Shown: positions 15,201 to 21,719 of the stretch, piece by piece | Numbering within the stretch: position 1 is the first letter of the stretch | How the letters are laid out: each line of letters opens with the position of its first letter | The notes under the pieces: model-generated | What the model was told of the DNA's origin: nothing | Databases searched by the model: none | The model's input: only the letters and a program-made list of their open reading frames with translations | Assembly (NCBI GenBank): GCA_036260075.1 | Contig: DATAAM010000095.1 | Location: 1-24,484, forward strand | Source: DATAAM01 sp036260075 | GTDB taxonomy: Bacteria > Actinomycetota > Acidimicrobiia > Acidimicrobiales > JAHWLA01 | Direction: 5' to 3' | DNA: 24,484 nucleotides | Translations under genes and position numbers: made by a program

Positions 15201-17091
15201 ACACTACGCCGACCTGGCCGTGATCAAGCCCGACACCGTCCTCTCCGAGCTGGCCCGGTCGCTCCTCAACCTGGCGGCCGTGTGGGGCGACTTGGGCAGG
15301 CACGAAGAGGCACTGTCCGCAGCACAGGAGGCGGTCGCACGGTTCGCCGAGCTGGCCGAGGCCAACCCGCAGGCCTTCCGCCCCGCCCTGGGCATGGCCA
15401 TCAACAACCTCTCGACGCACCTGCGCGAGAGCGGTCGTCCAGACGAGGCACTCGACGCCGCGCAAGACGCCGTCGAACTGTGGCGGCGGCTCACCGGTTC
15501 GGACGTCGATCGCTTCGCCCCGGAGTTGGCCAGTGCGCTCGTAAACCTCGCCGTGGTGCTGACCGAACTGGATCGCAACGAGGAGGCGTTGCACGCCGCC
15601 CAAGAGGCGGTGGCACACACCCGTGCGCTGCACAGCCGCAACAGCCTCGCCTTTCAACCCATGCTCGCGGCAGCCGTGGACACGATGGGGATGTGCCTGA
15701 GCCACCTCGAGCGGCACGAGGAAGCACTCCGAGCGGTGCAGGAAGCCGTCGGCCACTACCAAGCGCTCGTCGAGCGCAATCCGGAGGCCTTTCTTGGAGA
15801 GCTGGCCGCCTCGCAGAACAACCTGGCGAACGCCCTCAGCGAGATCGGCCGCCACGAGGAGGCGCTCATCGCCGCCGAACGTGCCCTCGACCAGTACCGG
15901 CTGCTGGTCCGCGGCGCCCCGTCCGCCTATGCAGGCCATCTCGCCCGCGTCCTGACCAACCTGCTGCACTGTCTCGCCGAGGTCGGCCGGCACGACAGAG
16001 TCGAACCTCTGTTCGATGAGCTCTTGGCAGAGCTGTCCGATGTCCCGCACGCGCTCGCTCACATCGCGTTCGTACGTGCCGGAGCGCACCTCAACGAGGG
16101 CCGGGTCGAGGACGCGGTGGCCGACTTTGGGGTCGCGCTCGACGGATTCGAGCGGGCGCATGACATGCAGGAACGCTCGACCGTGCGGACGACGCTCCGG
16201 ATGCTTCGGCGCCGAGACAGCACCGCCTTCGACGCGGCCTGGGAGGCGACCGGTCGTCCGCTGCCGGTCTGGTTGCAATACGACCACACCGACCAGGCGC
16301 TCGTCGCGAGCGTCCTCGACTGGATCAACACGCCCGACTGGGTGGCGTCGCGCGAGTTCCTGCGGGAGCATGCGGACGTCCTGCTCGGTGAGAAGGTCGA
16401 GGCGACCGTCGAACAACTCGTCGACCTTCTACCGCAGCACGAGGACACCCTTCGCGAACACCTCGCCCTGCTGCACCTGGCACGGTCGAGCAGCATCGAT
16501 TCGGCATACGACCACCGCGAGACGAACCAACAGCTCGAGCGAGCCGCCGATGTCCTGAGCGCCTGGCTGCGCAGCCCCACGCCCGAGCTCTCGCGTGCCT
16601 TCGTCTCCGAATGGCAGGACGAGCTGCTCGACGGTCCCGCCCAGGCCGTCATCGAGCGCCTCTACGCACAGGACCCGCGCGATCACGACCTGCGCGTGCA
16701 CTGCGGACTGCTTGCCCTCTTCGCAAGCGATGGCATCGACACTGCCTACGATCTCCACGGCGACGGGCGGTCCCGACGAGAGGCGTTGGAGCGATCGGAC
16801 GAGGACTCCTCGGATGTGCGCCGGTTGGCACTGGCCCGACTGGACAGCGGTCTCGAGGCCGACGACGCTGAGGCACACTTCCGACTGGCCGTCGCCGCCG
16901 CACGCCTCGGCGATCCCTTCCGGGAGGCGGCGGTCGCGATCGACGAGTGTGTCGACCACGCGGCGCCCTACGAACGAGCCGACTTCTCCCGGCGCCTCCG
17001 TCGACTGGCGGCGGAGGAACCGGAGCTCGCACCTGCCCTCCACGAGCTCGACGCACGTTTGCACGGGGTCGACGGCGGCCACGACAGCTAG
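12265..17091 (+). CDS. Trypsin-like protease / STAND-type NTPase / TPR protein (predicted conflict-system effector)
   Basis: 1608 residues, no signal peptide, so cytoplasmic. Residues about 15-215 are a trypsin-like serine protease with an intact triad: H52 (LTCAHVV), D92 (PLPDLALL) and S172 (AAGFSGAPL). Residues about 275-640 are a STAND-like P-loop NTPase: GGGGFGKT (310-317) and Walker B LLVAIDYAE (D361), then ILLLVRQ and a winged-helix-like segment. Residues 743-1246 hold eleven 45-46-residue TPR-like units (A..NL...L...GR.dEAL.AaqEAV..y). After a degenerate unit, the C-terminus (about 1340-1608) contains a helical module present twice. By family knowledge the repeats sense a trigger, the NTPase oligomerises, and the protease is the effector. 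GTG 12265 is chosen because the N-terminus then fits the protease fold and the overlap couples it to trypco1; no strong ribosome site is seen. The next gene starts one base after the stop. Confidence 0.9.
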   Translation: MTPSPGKAPIDGDPNPLVTLFRQCIVRVENPGGRFRGTGAFVAPRTVLTCAHVVHDGEVRVAWQGITAGADVSFAAPPLSTVADPAHYPLPDLALLSIEEHPQLEGHPCVLLGVEVPALDVDDPLYLAGYTVEHSEGRATPTGATVDFESPITEDGVTFHKLKNGQVAAGFSGAPLLRRRTKAVCAVVESTRDRRADLGGFAVPVAALGETASTVMAANEAFHAADRRWREAARQEDEQAARRRGLRARLPLQPPVVELDWDEDRSPAEAMRARHVVVPYVGRERLLGDLAMWCEDDDPDRSVALWFVTGGGGFGKTRLAVEACVDAERRGWTAGLLPHDVDDDDLDALADWPGRLLVAIDYAETRAAIVGRLVAKALARSPRAPVRILLLVRQRASRPQLVAQFNEHREEQLTRLLRAATISVLDDDTDEVDRLELFDRAVEAFARVLGRPPGPSSRRPRLRAAHFARPLYVLVAAFLVATDHDVDVEALDERDLLRHLIDEHEANYWARWADRSGLELEREDQRVAVALATMLTAADEAEALTVVDLLPHFEDESASRRLAIARWLARLYRSELERGTLRIGALEPDRLGEVLVADVLRERPELLERAVDRASDAQLARLLTVIARAARDDDHAAERLRDVLDEQLSELLRKGLHGGPTLLVAVLTAMHVSGPMRGALDAAYRFPHAVPVWFRPIVAAITGLAAHGVREQVELGEATVQELAVILEQLGGRLADTGDLDGALAVAEEVVDLYRELAASEPTFTPDLARSLSNWSMLLDAAGRRSDALAMAQEAVALFGDPAEIEPDILPSFAAALGNLATSFTHLGRHDEALQAMEASVERYRAVVAVDEDEPRHVLAGALNNLAAMRNSVGRGDAVAAAEEAVRLYTEFVEEGDDAFAPELAGALNNLANALSHAGRRDEAVAAAEGAVVRYATLAEQNEQLFRPDLAMALVTLTACLRQVGRLHEAAATAEAAVRHYADLAVIKPDTVLSELARSLLNLAAVWGDLGRHEEALSAAQEAVARFAELAEANPQAFRPALGMAINNLSTHLRESGRPDEALDAAQDAVELWRRLTGSDVDRFAPELASALVNLAVVLTELDRNEEALHAAQEAVAHTRALHSRNSLAFQPMLAAAVDTMGMCLSHLERHEEALRAVQEAVGHYQALVERNPEAFLGELAASQNNLANALSEIGRHEEALIAAERALDQYRLLVRGAPSAYAGHLARVLTNLLHCLAEVGRHDRVEPLFDELLAELSDVPHALAHIAFVRAGAHLNEGRVEDAVADFGVALDGFERAHDMQERSTVRTTLRMLRRRDSTAFDAAWEATGRPLPVWLQYDHTDQALVASVLDWINTPDWVASREFLREHADVLLGEKVEATVEQLVDLLPQHEDTLREHLALLHLARSSSIDSAYDHRETNQQLERAADVLSAWLRSPTPELSRAFVSEWQDELLDGPAQAVIERLYAQDPRDHDLRVHCGLLALFASDGIDTAYDLHGDGRSRREALERSDEDSSDVRRLALARLDSGLEADDAEAHFRLAVAAARLGDPFREAAVAIDECVDHAAPYERADFSRRLRRLAAEEPELAPALHELDARLHGVDGGHDS
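14491..16002 (+). repeat. Eleven TPR-like units of 45-46 residues
   Basis: Units begin near residues 743, 788 and then every 45-46 residues to about 1200, ending near 1246. A typical unit starts ALSAAQEAVARFAELAEANP and ends with a second helix closing in GRHEE. The period is longer than the classic 34-residue TPR because of an extended loop with (N/D)P..F.P.LA. Units differ clearly at the DNA level, so this is an old array. Confidence 0.85.
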
Positions 17092-17092
17092 C

Positions 17093-17617
17093 GTGCGGCT
17101 GTACACCGTCGGCCACGGCACCCGTACGACGGAGGAGCTGGTGGCCGTGCTCCGCCACGCGGGCGTGGACCGGCTGGTCGACGTGCGCCGCTTCCCGGGT
17201 TCCCGCCGCAACCCGCACCTCTCGCGGGAGATGCTGTCCCGCGACCTGCCGCTGACGTACGAGTGGTGGGGAGAAGAGCTGGGCGGGCGACGCCGACCGG
17301 CGCCGCAGTCACGCCATCCGGCTTGGCGCAACGACGCCTTCCGGGCCTACGCCGAGTGGATGGACACACCGGTGTTCACCAGGGCGCTCGACCGGCTGCT
17401 CTCCGAGCCCACGCCGACCGCTGTCATGTGCGCGGAGACGCTGTGGTGGCGCTGCCACCGTCGGCTGATCGCCGACGCGGCAACGCTGCGCGGTACCGAG
17501 GTCGTGCACCTGATCGACGTCCGCCAGTCGCAGCCCCACGTGCTCCACGAGGCGGTGCGCCTCGACGAGCGAGGGGGACTGGTCTACGACGCGGGCACGC
17601 AGGCAGAGCTGTGGTGA
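17093..17617 (+). CDS. DUF488 family protein
   Basis: The 174-residue protein starts VRLYTVGHGTRTTEELV and contains DVRRFPGSRRNPHLSREML, EWWGEELGG, FRAYAEWM and the cysteine pair in VMCAETLWWRCHRRLIA, all hallmarks of DUF488. The family has no firmly established activity; conserved Arg/His/Cys residues suggest a nucleic-acid-related or metal-binding enzyme. GTG 17093 begins one base after the stop of the trypsin-STAND gene, so it is very likely in the same transcript. That may make it an accessory part of the conflict operon, or it may be a housekeeping passenger. It converges on metH with a 4-base gap. Confidence 0.88.
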   Translation: MRLYTVGHGTRTTEELVAVLRHAGVDRLVDVRRFPGSRRNPHLSREMLSRDLPLTYEWWGEELGGRRRPAPQSRHPAWRNDAFRAYAEWMDTPVFTRALDRLLSEPTPTAVMCAETLWWRCHRRLIADAATLRGTEVVHLIDVRQSQPHVLHEAVRLDERGGLVYDAGTQAELW

Positions 17618-17621
17618 GGCC

Positions 17622-20600
17622 TCAGTTGGCCACGAAGTACTTGGCCTGCGGGTGGTGGCAGACGAGCGCCGACGTGGTCTGCTCGGGCTGGTACTGGAAG
17701 GCGGTGTCCTCGCCGACCCGCACGCCGATGCGATCGGCGTCCAGGAGCTCGGCCACCTTCACGTTGTCCTCCAGGTCGGGACAGGCGGGGTAGCCCCACG
17801 AGTACCGTCCGCCCCGGTACTGCTGGCGGAACAGGCCGGTGAGCGTGGGGCCGTCCTCGTCGGCGAAGCCCCACTCCTCGCGGATGCGGCGGTGCCAGTA
17901 CTCGGCCAGCGCCTCTGCCATCTCGACGCCCAGGCCGTGCAGGAAGAGGTAGTCCTGGTAGCGGTTCTCCCGGAACAGCCGGGCCGTCTCCTCCGACACC
18001 ACCGCTCCCATGGTGACGATGGAGAAGGCCGCGTAGTCGAGCTCGCCCGACGACACGGGGCGGAAGAAGTCGGCGATGCAGAGGTACGGCTCGTGCGTCT
18101 GGCGCGGGTAGGCGAAGCGCAGCCACTCCTGCGTGCGCGTCTCGTCCTTCCAGATCACCAGGTCGTTGCCCTCTCCGTTGGCGGTGAAGTAGCCGTAGAC
18201 GACCTGGGGCACGAGCACGCCTGCGGCCTTGGCTTCAGCCAGCTTGTCGCGGAGCACCGGCCGGACCCGGGCCTTGAACTCCTCGTCGGGCTCCCCGCCC
18301 TCGGGCCGGAAGCCCCACTGGTTGCGGAACAGCGCCGTCTCGTTGAGGTACTCGGCGATGTCGTCGAGGGGGATGCCCTTCACGACCTTGGTGCCGAGGA
18401 ACGGCGGCACGAACACGCGGTTGTCGTCGGCGACCTCCGGCGAGCGCGACGGCAGCGTCGAGGGGTCGACCTCGGGCTTGGGCTGACGGCGCGGCAGGTC
18501 GCGGCCGCCGGGCGCCCGGCCGAAGTCGGGGTCCTCGGCGCCCGTCTTCTTCAGTTCGACCAAGCGGTCCATGGTGCGGAGCCCTTCGAAGGCATCCTTG
18601 CCGTAGAACAGGCGGCCCTCGTAGACCTCGCGCAGGTCGCGCTCGACGTAGGTGCGCGTCAAGGCGGCCCCCCCGAGCAGGACGGGGATGCCCGACAGCC
18701 CGCGCTGGTTCAGCTCCTCCAGGTTCTCGCGCATGATCAACGTGCTCTTCACGAGCAGCCCGCTCATGCCGATGGCGTCGGCGTCGATCTCCAACGCCTT
18801 CTCGATCATCTCGGTGACGGCCACCTTGATGCCGAGGTTGTGAACGTCGTAGCCGTTGTTGGTGAAGATGATGTCGACCAGGTTCTTTCCGATGTCGTGC
18901 ACGTCGCCCTTGACCGTGGCGAGGACGACCCGGCCCTTGCCGCCCTGGTCGCTCTTCTCCATGTGCGGCTCCAGGTAGGCGACCGCCGTCTTCATCGTCT
19001 CGGCCGACTGGAGCACGAACGGCAGTTGCATCTGCCCGGAGCCGAACAGGTCGCCCACCGTCTTCATGCCTGCGAGCAGCACGTCGTTGACGACGGTGAG
19101 CGCGGACAGGCCCGATGCCAGCGCTTCGTCGAGGTCGGCTTCGATGCCGTCCTTGTCGCCGTCGACGATGCGCTGCTCCAGGCGCCGCTCCACCGGCCAG
19201 CCGCTGCGATCCTCCTTCGCCACCGCGGCGGCCGACACGCCCTCGAACATGGCGAGCAGCTCTTGCAGCGGGTCGTAGTCGTCGCGACGGCGGTCGTAGA
19301 CGAGGTCGAGGCACACCTCGACGGCGCGCGGGTCGATCTTGTTGAGCGGCATGATGCGGGCGGCGTGCACGATGGCGGCGTCGAGGCCCGCCTGCTGGCA
19401 CTCGTGCAGGAAGACCGAGTTGAGCACGTGGCGAGCGGCGGGCGTGAGGCCGAACGACACGTTGGAGAGCCCGACGACGGTGTGCACCCCGGGGAGCTCG
19501 GCCTTGATACGGCGGATGCCTTCGATGGTCTCGATGCCGTCGCGCCGGCTCTCCTCCATGCCGGTGGAGATGGGCAGCACCAGCGGGTCGAACAGCAGGT
19601 CGCTCGGCTCCAACCCGTAGCGGTGGACGGCGATGTCGTGGATGGCCTTCGCGGCCCGCAGCTTCCACTCCGCCGTGCGGGCCTGGCCCTCCTCGTCGAT
19701 GCACGTGCACACCACGGCCGCGCCGTACTCGCGGGCCAACGACAGGAACCGGTCGAGGCGGGTGCCGGGCGCGTCGCCGTCCTCCAGGTTCACCGAGTTG
19801 AGGATGGGCTTGCCGCCGATCCACTGGAGCCCGGCCTCGATCACGGCGGGCTCGGTGGAGTCGAGGACGAGCGGCGCGGTGACCTGGGTGGCAAAGCGCG
19901 AGGCGATCTCGTCCATGTCGGCCACGCCGTCCTCGCCGGTGTAGTCGACGCACACGTCGACCACGTGGGCGCCCTCCTTCACCTGCTCGCGGCCCATGGC
20001 CACGCACGTCTCCCAGTCGTCGGCCAGCATCGCCTCACGGAACTTCCGGGAGCCGTTGGCGTTGGTGCGCTCGCCCACCACCAGGAACGACGGCGACTGG
20101 TCGTAGGGCACGTGGCTGTAGATCGAGGCGACGCCCGGCTCCGGCTGCGGTGTGCGCGCCGCGGGCGTGAGGTCGCGGCAGCGCTCCAAGACCGCCCGCA
20201 GATGCTCCGGCGTGGTGCCGCAGCAGCCGCCGATCACCGACACGCCGAGCTCGGTGACGAAACGGGCGTGGAAGTCGGCCAGCTCGCCGGGGGTGAGGTC
20301 GTAGTGCATGCGGCCCTCGACCACCGAAGGCAGGCCCGCGTTGGGGAGGCAGGAGATCGGCGTGCGGGCGCGCTGGGAGAGGTAGCGCAGGTGCTCGCTC
20401 ATCTCCTGCGGCCCGGTGGCGCAGTTGAGGCCGACGACGTCGGCCCGCAAAGCGTCGATCGACGTGAGCGCGGCACCGATCTCGGTGCCCGGCAGCATGC
20501 GCCCGGTGAGCTCGATCGTGACCTGCACCTGCAACGGCACCGTGCGGCCGGCAGCAGCCATCGCCCGTCGGCAGGCGATCACCGCCGCCTTCACCTGGAG

Positions 20601-21080
20601 GAGGTCGTAGGAGGTCTCGACGATGAACAGGTCGACACCGCCTTCGAGCAGGGCGCGGGCCTGCACCTCGTAGGCGTCGCGCAGCTCGGCGAAGCGGATC
20701 TGTCCGAGCGACGGGAGCTTGGTGCCCGGTCCCATGGAGCCCGCCACGAAGCCGCCGTAGCCGTCGGCCACCTCACGGGCGATGCGGGCGGCGGCCACGT
20801 TGAGCTCGTGCGTGCGCTCCGGGATGCCGTACTCGGCCAGCACCACGGGGAAGGCGCCGAAGGTGTCGGTCTCCACCACGTCGACGCCCACGTCGAAGAA
20901 CGACCGGTGGAGGTCGGCGATCACGTCGGGGCGGGTGACGACGAGCAGCTCGTTGCACCCTTCGAAGGCGGGGCCGCCGAAGTCGTCGGCCGTGAGGTCG
21001 CGCAGCTGGAGGTTGGTGCCGGTGGCGCCGTCGAACACGACGACGCGCTCGCGCACCAGGTCGAGGTAGCTGCGGGACAT
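17622..21080 (-). CDS. metH: Cobalamin-dependent methionine synthase MetH
   Basis: The 1152-residue protein has all four MetH modules. Residues 1-310: homocysteine methyltransferase barrel with zinc ligands C220 (GLNC) and C286-C287 (GGCCGTT). Residues about 330-600: pterin-binding barrel (VVGERTNANGSRKF). Residues about 625-860: cobalamin cap and Rossmann domain with the cobalt-ligating H728 in GDVHDIGKN. Residues about 890-1152: AdoMet reactivation domain with RYSWGYPACPD. It transfers a methyl from methyl-tetrahydrofolate to homocysteine via methylcobalamin. Length is close to other actinobacterial MetH. ATG 21080 is preceded by TAGCCT six bases upstream, so the mRNA is probably leaderless; there is no room for a B12 riboswitch in the 90-base divergent gap. 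The neighbour across the gap also handles cobalamin. Confidence 0.97.
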   Translation of the reverse strand: MSRSYLDLVRERVVVFDGATGTNLQLRDLTADDFGGPAFEGCNELLVVTRPDVIADLHRSFFDVGVDVVETDTFGAFPVVLAEYGIPERTHELNVAAARIAREVADGYGGFVAGSMGPGTKLPSLGQIRFAELRDAYEVQARALLEGGVDLFIVETSYDLLQVKAAVIACRRAMAAAGRTVPLQVQVTIELTGRMLPGTEIGAALTSIDALRADVVGLNCATGPQEMSEHLRYLSQRARTPISCLPNAGLPSVVEGRMHYDLTPGELADFHARFVTELGVSVIGGCCGTTPEHLRAVLERCRDLTPAARTPQPEPGVASIYSHVPYDQSPSFLVVGERTNANGSRKFREAMLADDWETCVAMGREQVKEGAHVVDVCVDYTGEDGVADMDEIASRFATQVTAPLVLDSTEPAVIEAGLQWIGGKPILNSVNLEDGDAPGTRLDRFLSLAREYGAAVVCTCIDEEGQARTAEWKLRAAKAIHDIAVHRYGLEPSDLLFDPLVLPISTGMEESRRDGIETIEGIRRIKAELPGVHTVVGLSNVSFGLTPAARHVLNSVFLHECQQAGLDAAIVHAARIMPLNKIDPRAVEVCLDLVYDRRRDDYDPLQELLAMFEGVSAAAVAKEDRSGWPVERRLEQRIVDGDKDGIEADLDEALASGLSALTVVNDVLLAGMKTVGDLFGSGQMQLPFVLQSAETMKTAVAYLEPHMEKSDQGGKGRVVLATVKGDVHDIGKNLVDIIFTNNGYDVHNLGIKVAVTEMIEKALEIDADAIGMSGLLVKSTLIMRENLEELNQRGLSGIPVLLGGAALTRTYVERDLREVYEGRLFYGKDAFEGLRTMDRLVELKKTGAEDPDFGRAPGGRDLPRRQPKPEVDPSTLPSRSPEVADDNRVFVPPFLGTKVVKGIPLDDIAEYLNETALFRNQWGFRPEGGEPDEEFKARVRPVLRDKLAEAKAAGVLVPQVVYGYFTANGEGNDLVIWKDETRTQEWLRFAYPRQTHEPYLCIADFFRPVSSGELDYAAFSIVTMGAVVSEETARLFRENRYQDYLFLHGLGVEMAEALAEYWHRRIREEWGFADEDGPTLTGLFRQQYRGGRYSWGYPACPDLEDNVKVAELLDADRIGVRVGEDTAFQYQPEQTTSALVCHHPQAKYFVAN

Positions 21081-21086
21081 GCCCCA

Positions 21087-21092
21087 AGGCTA
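21087..21092 (-). promoter_or_regulatory. Predicted metH -10 (TAGCCT)
   Basis: On the minus strand TAGCCT ends six bases before ATG 21080, placing the expected transcription start at or next to the A of the start codon (leaderless). The matching -35 position (about 21110-21115) lies inside the left arm of the dyad at 21104-21143. Confidence 0.5.
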
Positions 21093-21103
21093 CCGGCCGT
21101 CCT

Positions 21104-21143
21104 GGCACCAGGATCGACCGATATGCCGCCCGATCGTGGTGCC
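21104..21143. promoter_or_regulatory. Dyad between metH and the cobalamin adenosyltransferase gene (candidate operator)
   Basis: GGCACCAGGATCG at 21104-21116 and CGATCGTGGTGCC at 21131-21143 are inverted copies with one mismatch, separated by 14 bases. Each arm covers the expected -35 position of one divergent promoter. Given predicted starts near both start codons, the dyad would be upstream of both transcripts and so act as DNA rather than RNA. The regulator is unknown. Confidence 0.5.
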
Positions 21144-21155
21144 GGAACCAGGGTC

Positions 21156-21161
21156 TAGAGT
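21156..21161 (+). promoter_or_regulatory. Predicted -10 (TAGAGT) of the adenosyltransferase gene
   Basis: TAGAGT ends 9 bases before GTG 21171, so transcription would begin within about three bases of the start codon. No Shine-Dalgarno sequence precedes the GTG, in line with a leaderless mRNA. Confidence 0.45.
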
Positions 21162-21170
21162 CCAACGCCG

Positions 21171-21719
21171 GTGAGGATCTACACGCGCAAGGGCGACGAC
21201 GGCACCACCGGCCTGTACTTCGGAGGCCGGGTGGCGAAGCGATCGCCCACAGTCGACGCCTACGGCACCGTCGACGAGGCCCAGGCCTTCCTGGGCCTCG
21301 TCCGGGCCGAGGCGCCCAAGGGGTCGGAGCTCGACGAGCTGCTCGTCGGGTTGGAGCGCGACCTGTGGGTCCTCATGGCCGACCTGGCCACGGCGACGGA
21401 GAACCGGCACAAGCTCGAGCCCGGCACCACCGCGGTGACGGCCGAGATGGTGACCGCGCTCGAAGCCCGCATCGACGAGCTGCACACGCAGTTCGAGATG
21501 CCGAGCGAGTTCGTGGTGCCCGGACAGAACCGCCTCGCCGCCCTGCTCGACGTGGCCCGCACCGTCGTACGGCGGGCCGAGCGCCTGGCCGTCGACGTGA
21601 CGGCCGAGGGTTCGCACGTCGTGCCCTACCTCAATCGCCTCTCCGACCTGCTCTGGACGATGGCCCGCCGTCACGAAGGCGAGTCGTTGCCCACTCGGTC
21701 CCTCTCCAAGGAGACCTGA
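21171..21719 (+). CDS. pduO: PduO-type ATP:cob(I)alamin adenosyltransferase
   Basis: The 182-residue protein begins RIYTRKGDDGTTGLYFGGRVAK (ATP-binding signature), followed by YGTVDEAQAFLG, then VRRAERLAV and PYLNRLSDLLW, all typical of the PduO/MMAB family of trimeric helical-bundle enzymes. It adds the adenosyl group from ATP to cob(I)alamin, giving coenzyme B12. It faces metH, another cobalamin gene, across a 90-base region with a strong dyad. Its stop overlaps the pepA start (TGATG), and the AAGGAG near its 3' end is the pepA ribosome site. Confidence 0.93.
   Translation: MRIYTRKGDDGTTGLYFGGRVAKRSPTVDAYGTVDEAQAFLGLVRAEAPKGSELDELLVGLERDLWVLMADLATATENRHKLEPGTTAVTAEMVTALEARIDELHTQFEMPSEFVVPGQNRLAALLDVARTVVRRAERLAVDVTAEGSHVVPYLNRLSDLLWTMARRHEGESLPTRSLSKET

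Noticed and set aside
12712..16416. 1234-codon minus-strand open frame opposite the STAND gene
   Set aside because: Antisense shadow caused by strong codon bias; no recognisable motifs, and the plus strand has full catalytic motifs and repeats.
11961..17617. Horizontal acquisition of the conflict island based on base composition
   Set aside because: A hand count of one 60-base piece (16501-16560, 39 G+C) is lower than one in lipA (9061-9120, 44 G+C), but two small samples are not enough, and no att sites or mobility genes flank the island.
17615..17624. Perfect palindrome TGAGGCCTCA holding both stop codons of DUF488 and metH
   Set aside because: It arises from two TGA stops facing each other around GGCC; the stem is too short for a terminator.
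17652..21158. 1168-codon plus-strand open frame opposite metH
   Set aside because: Shadow of metH; composition is biased and there is no ribosome site or domain.
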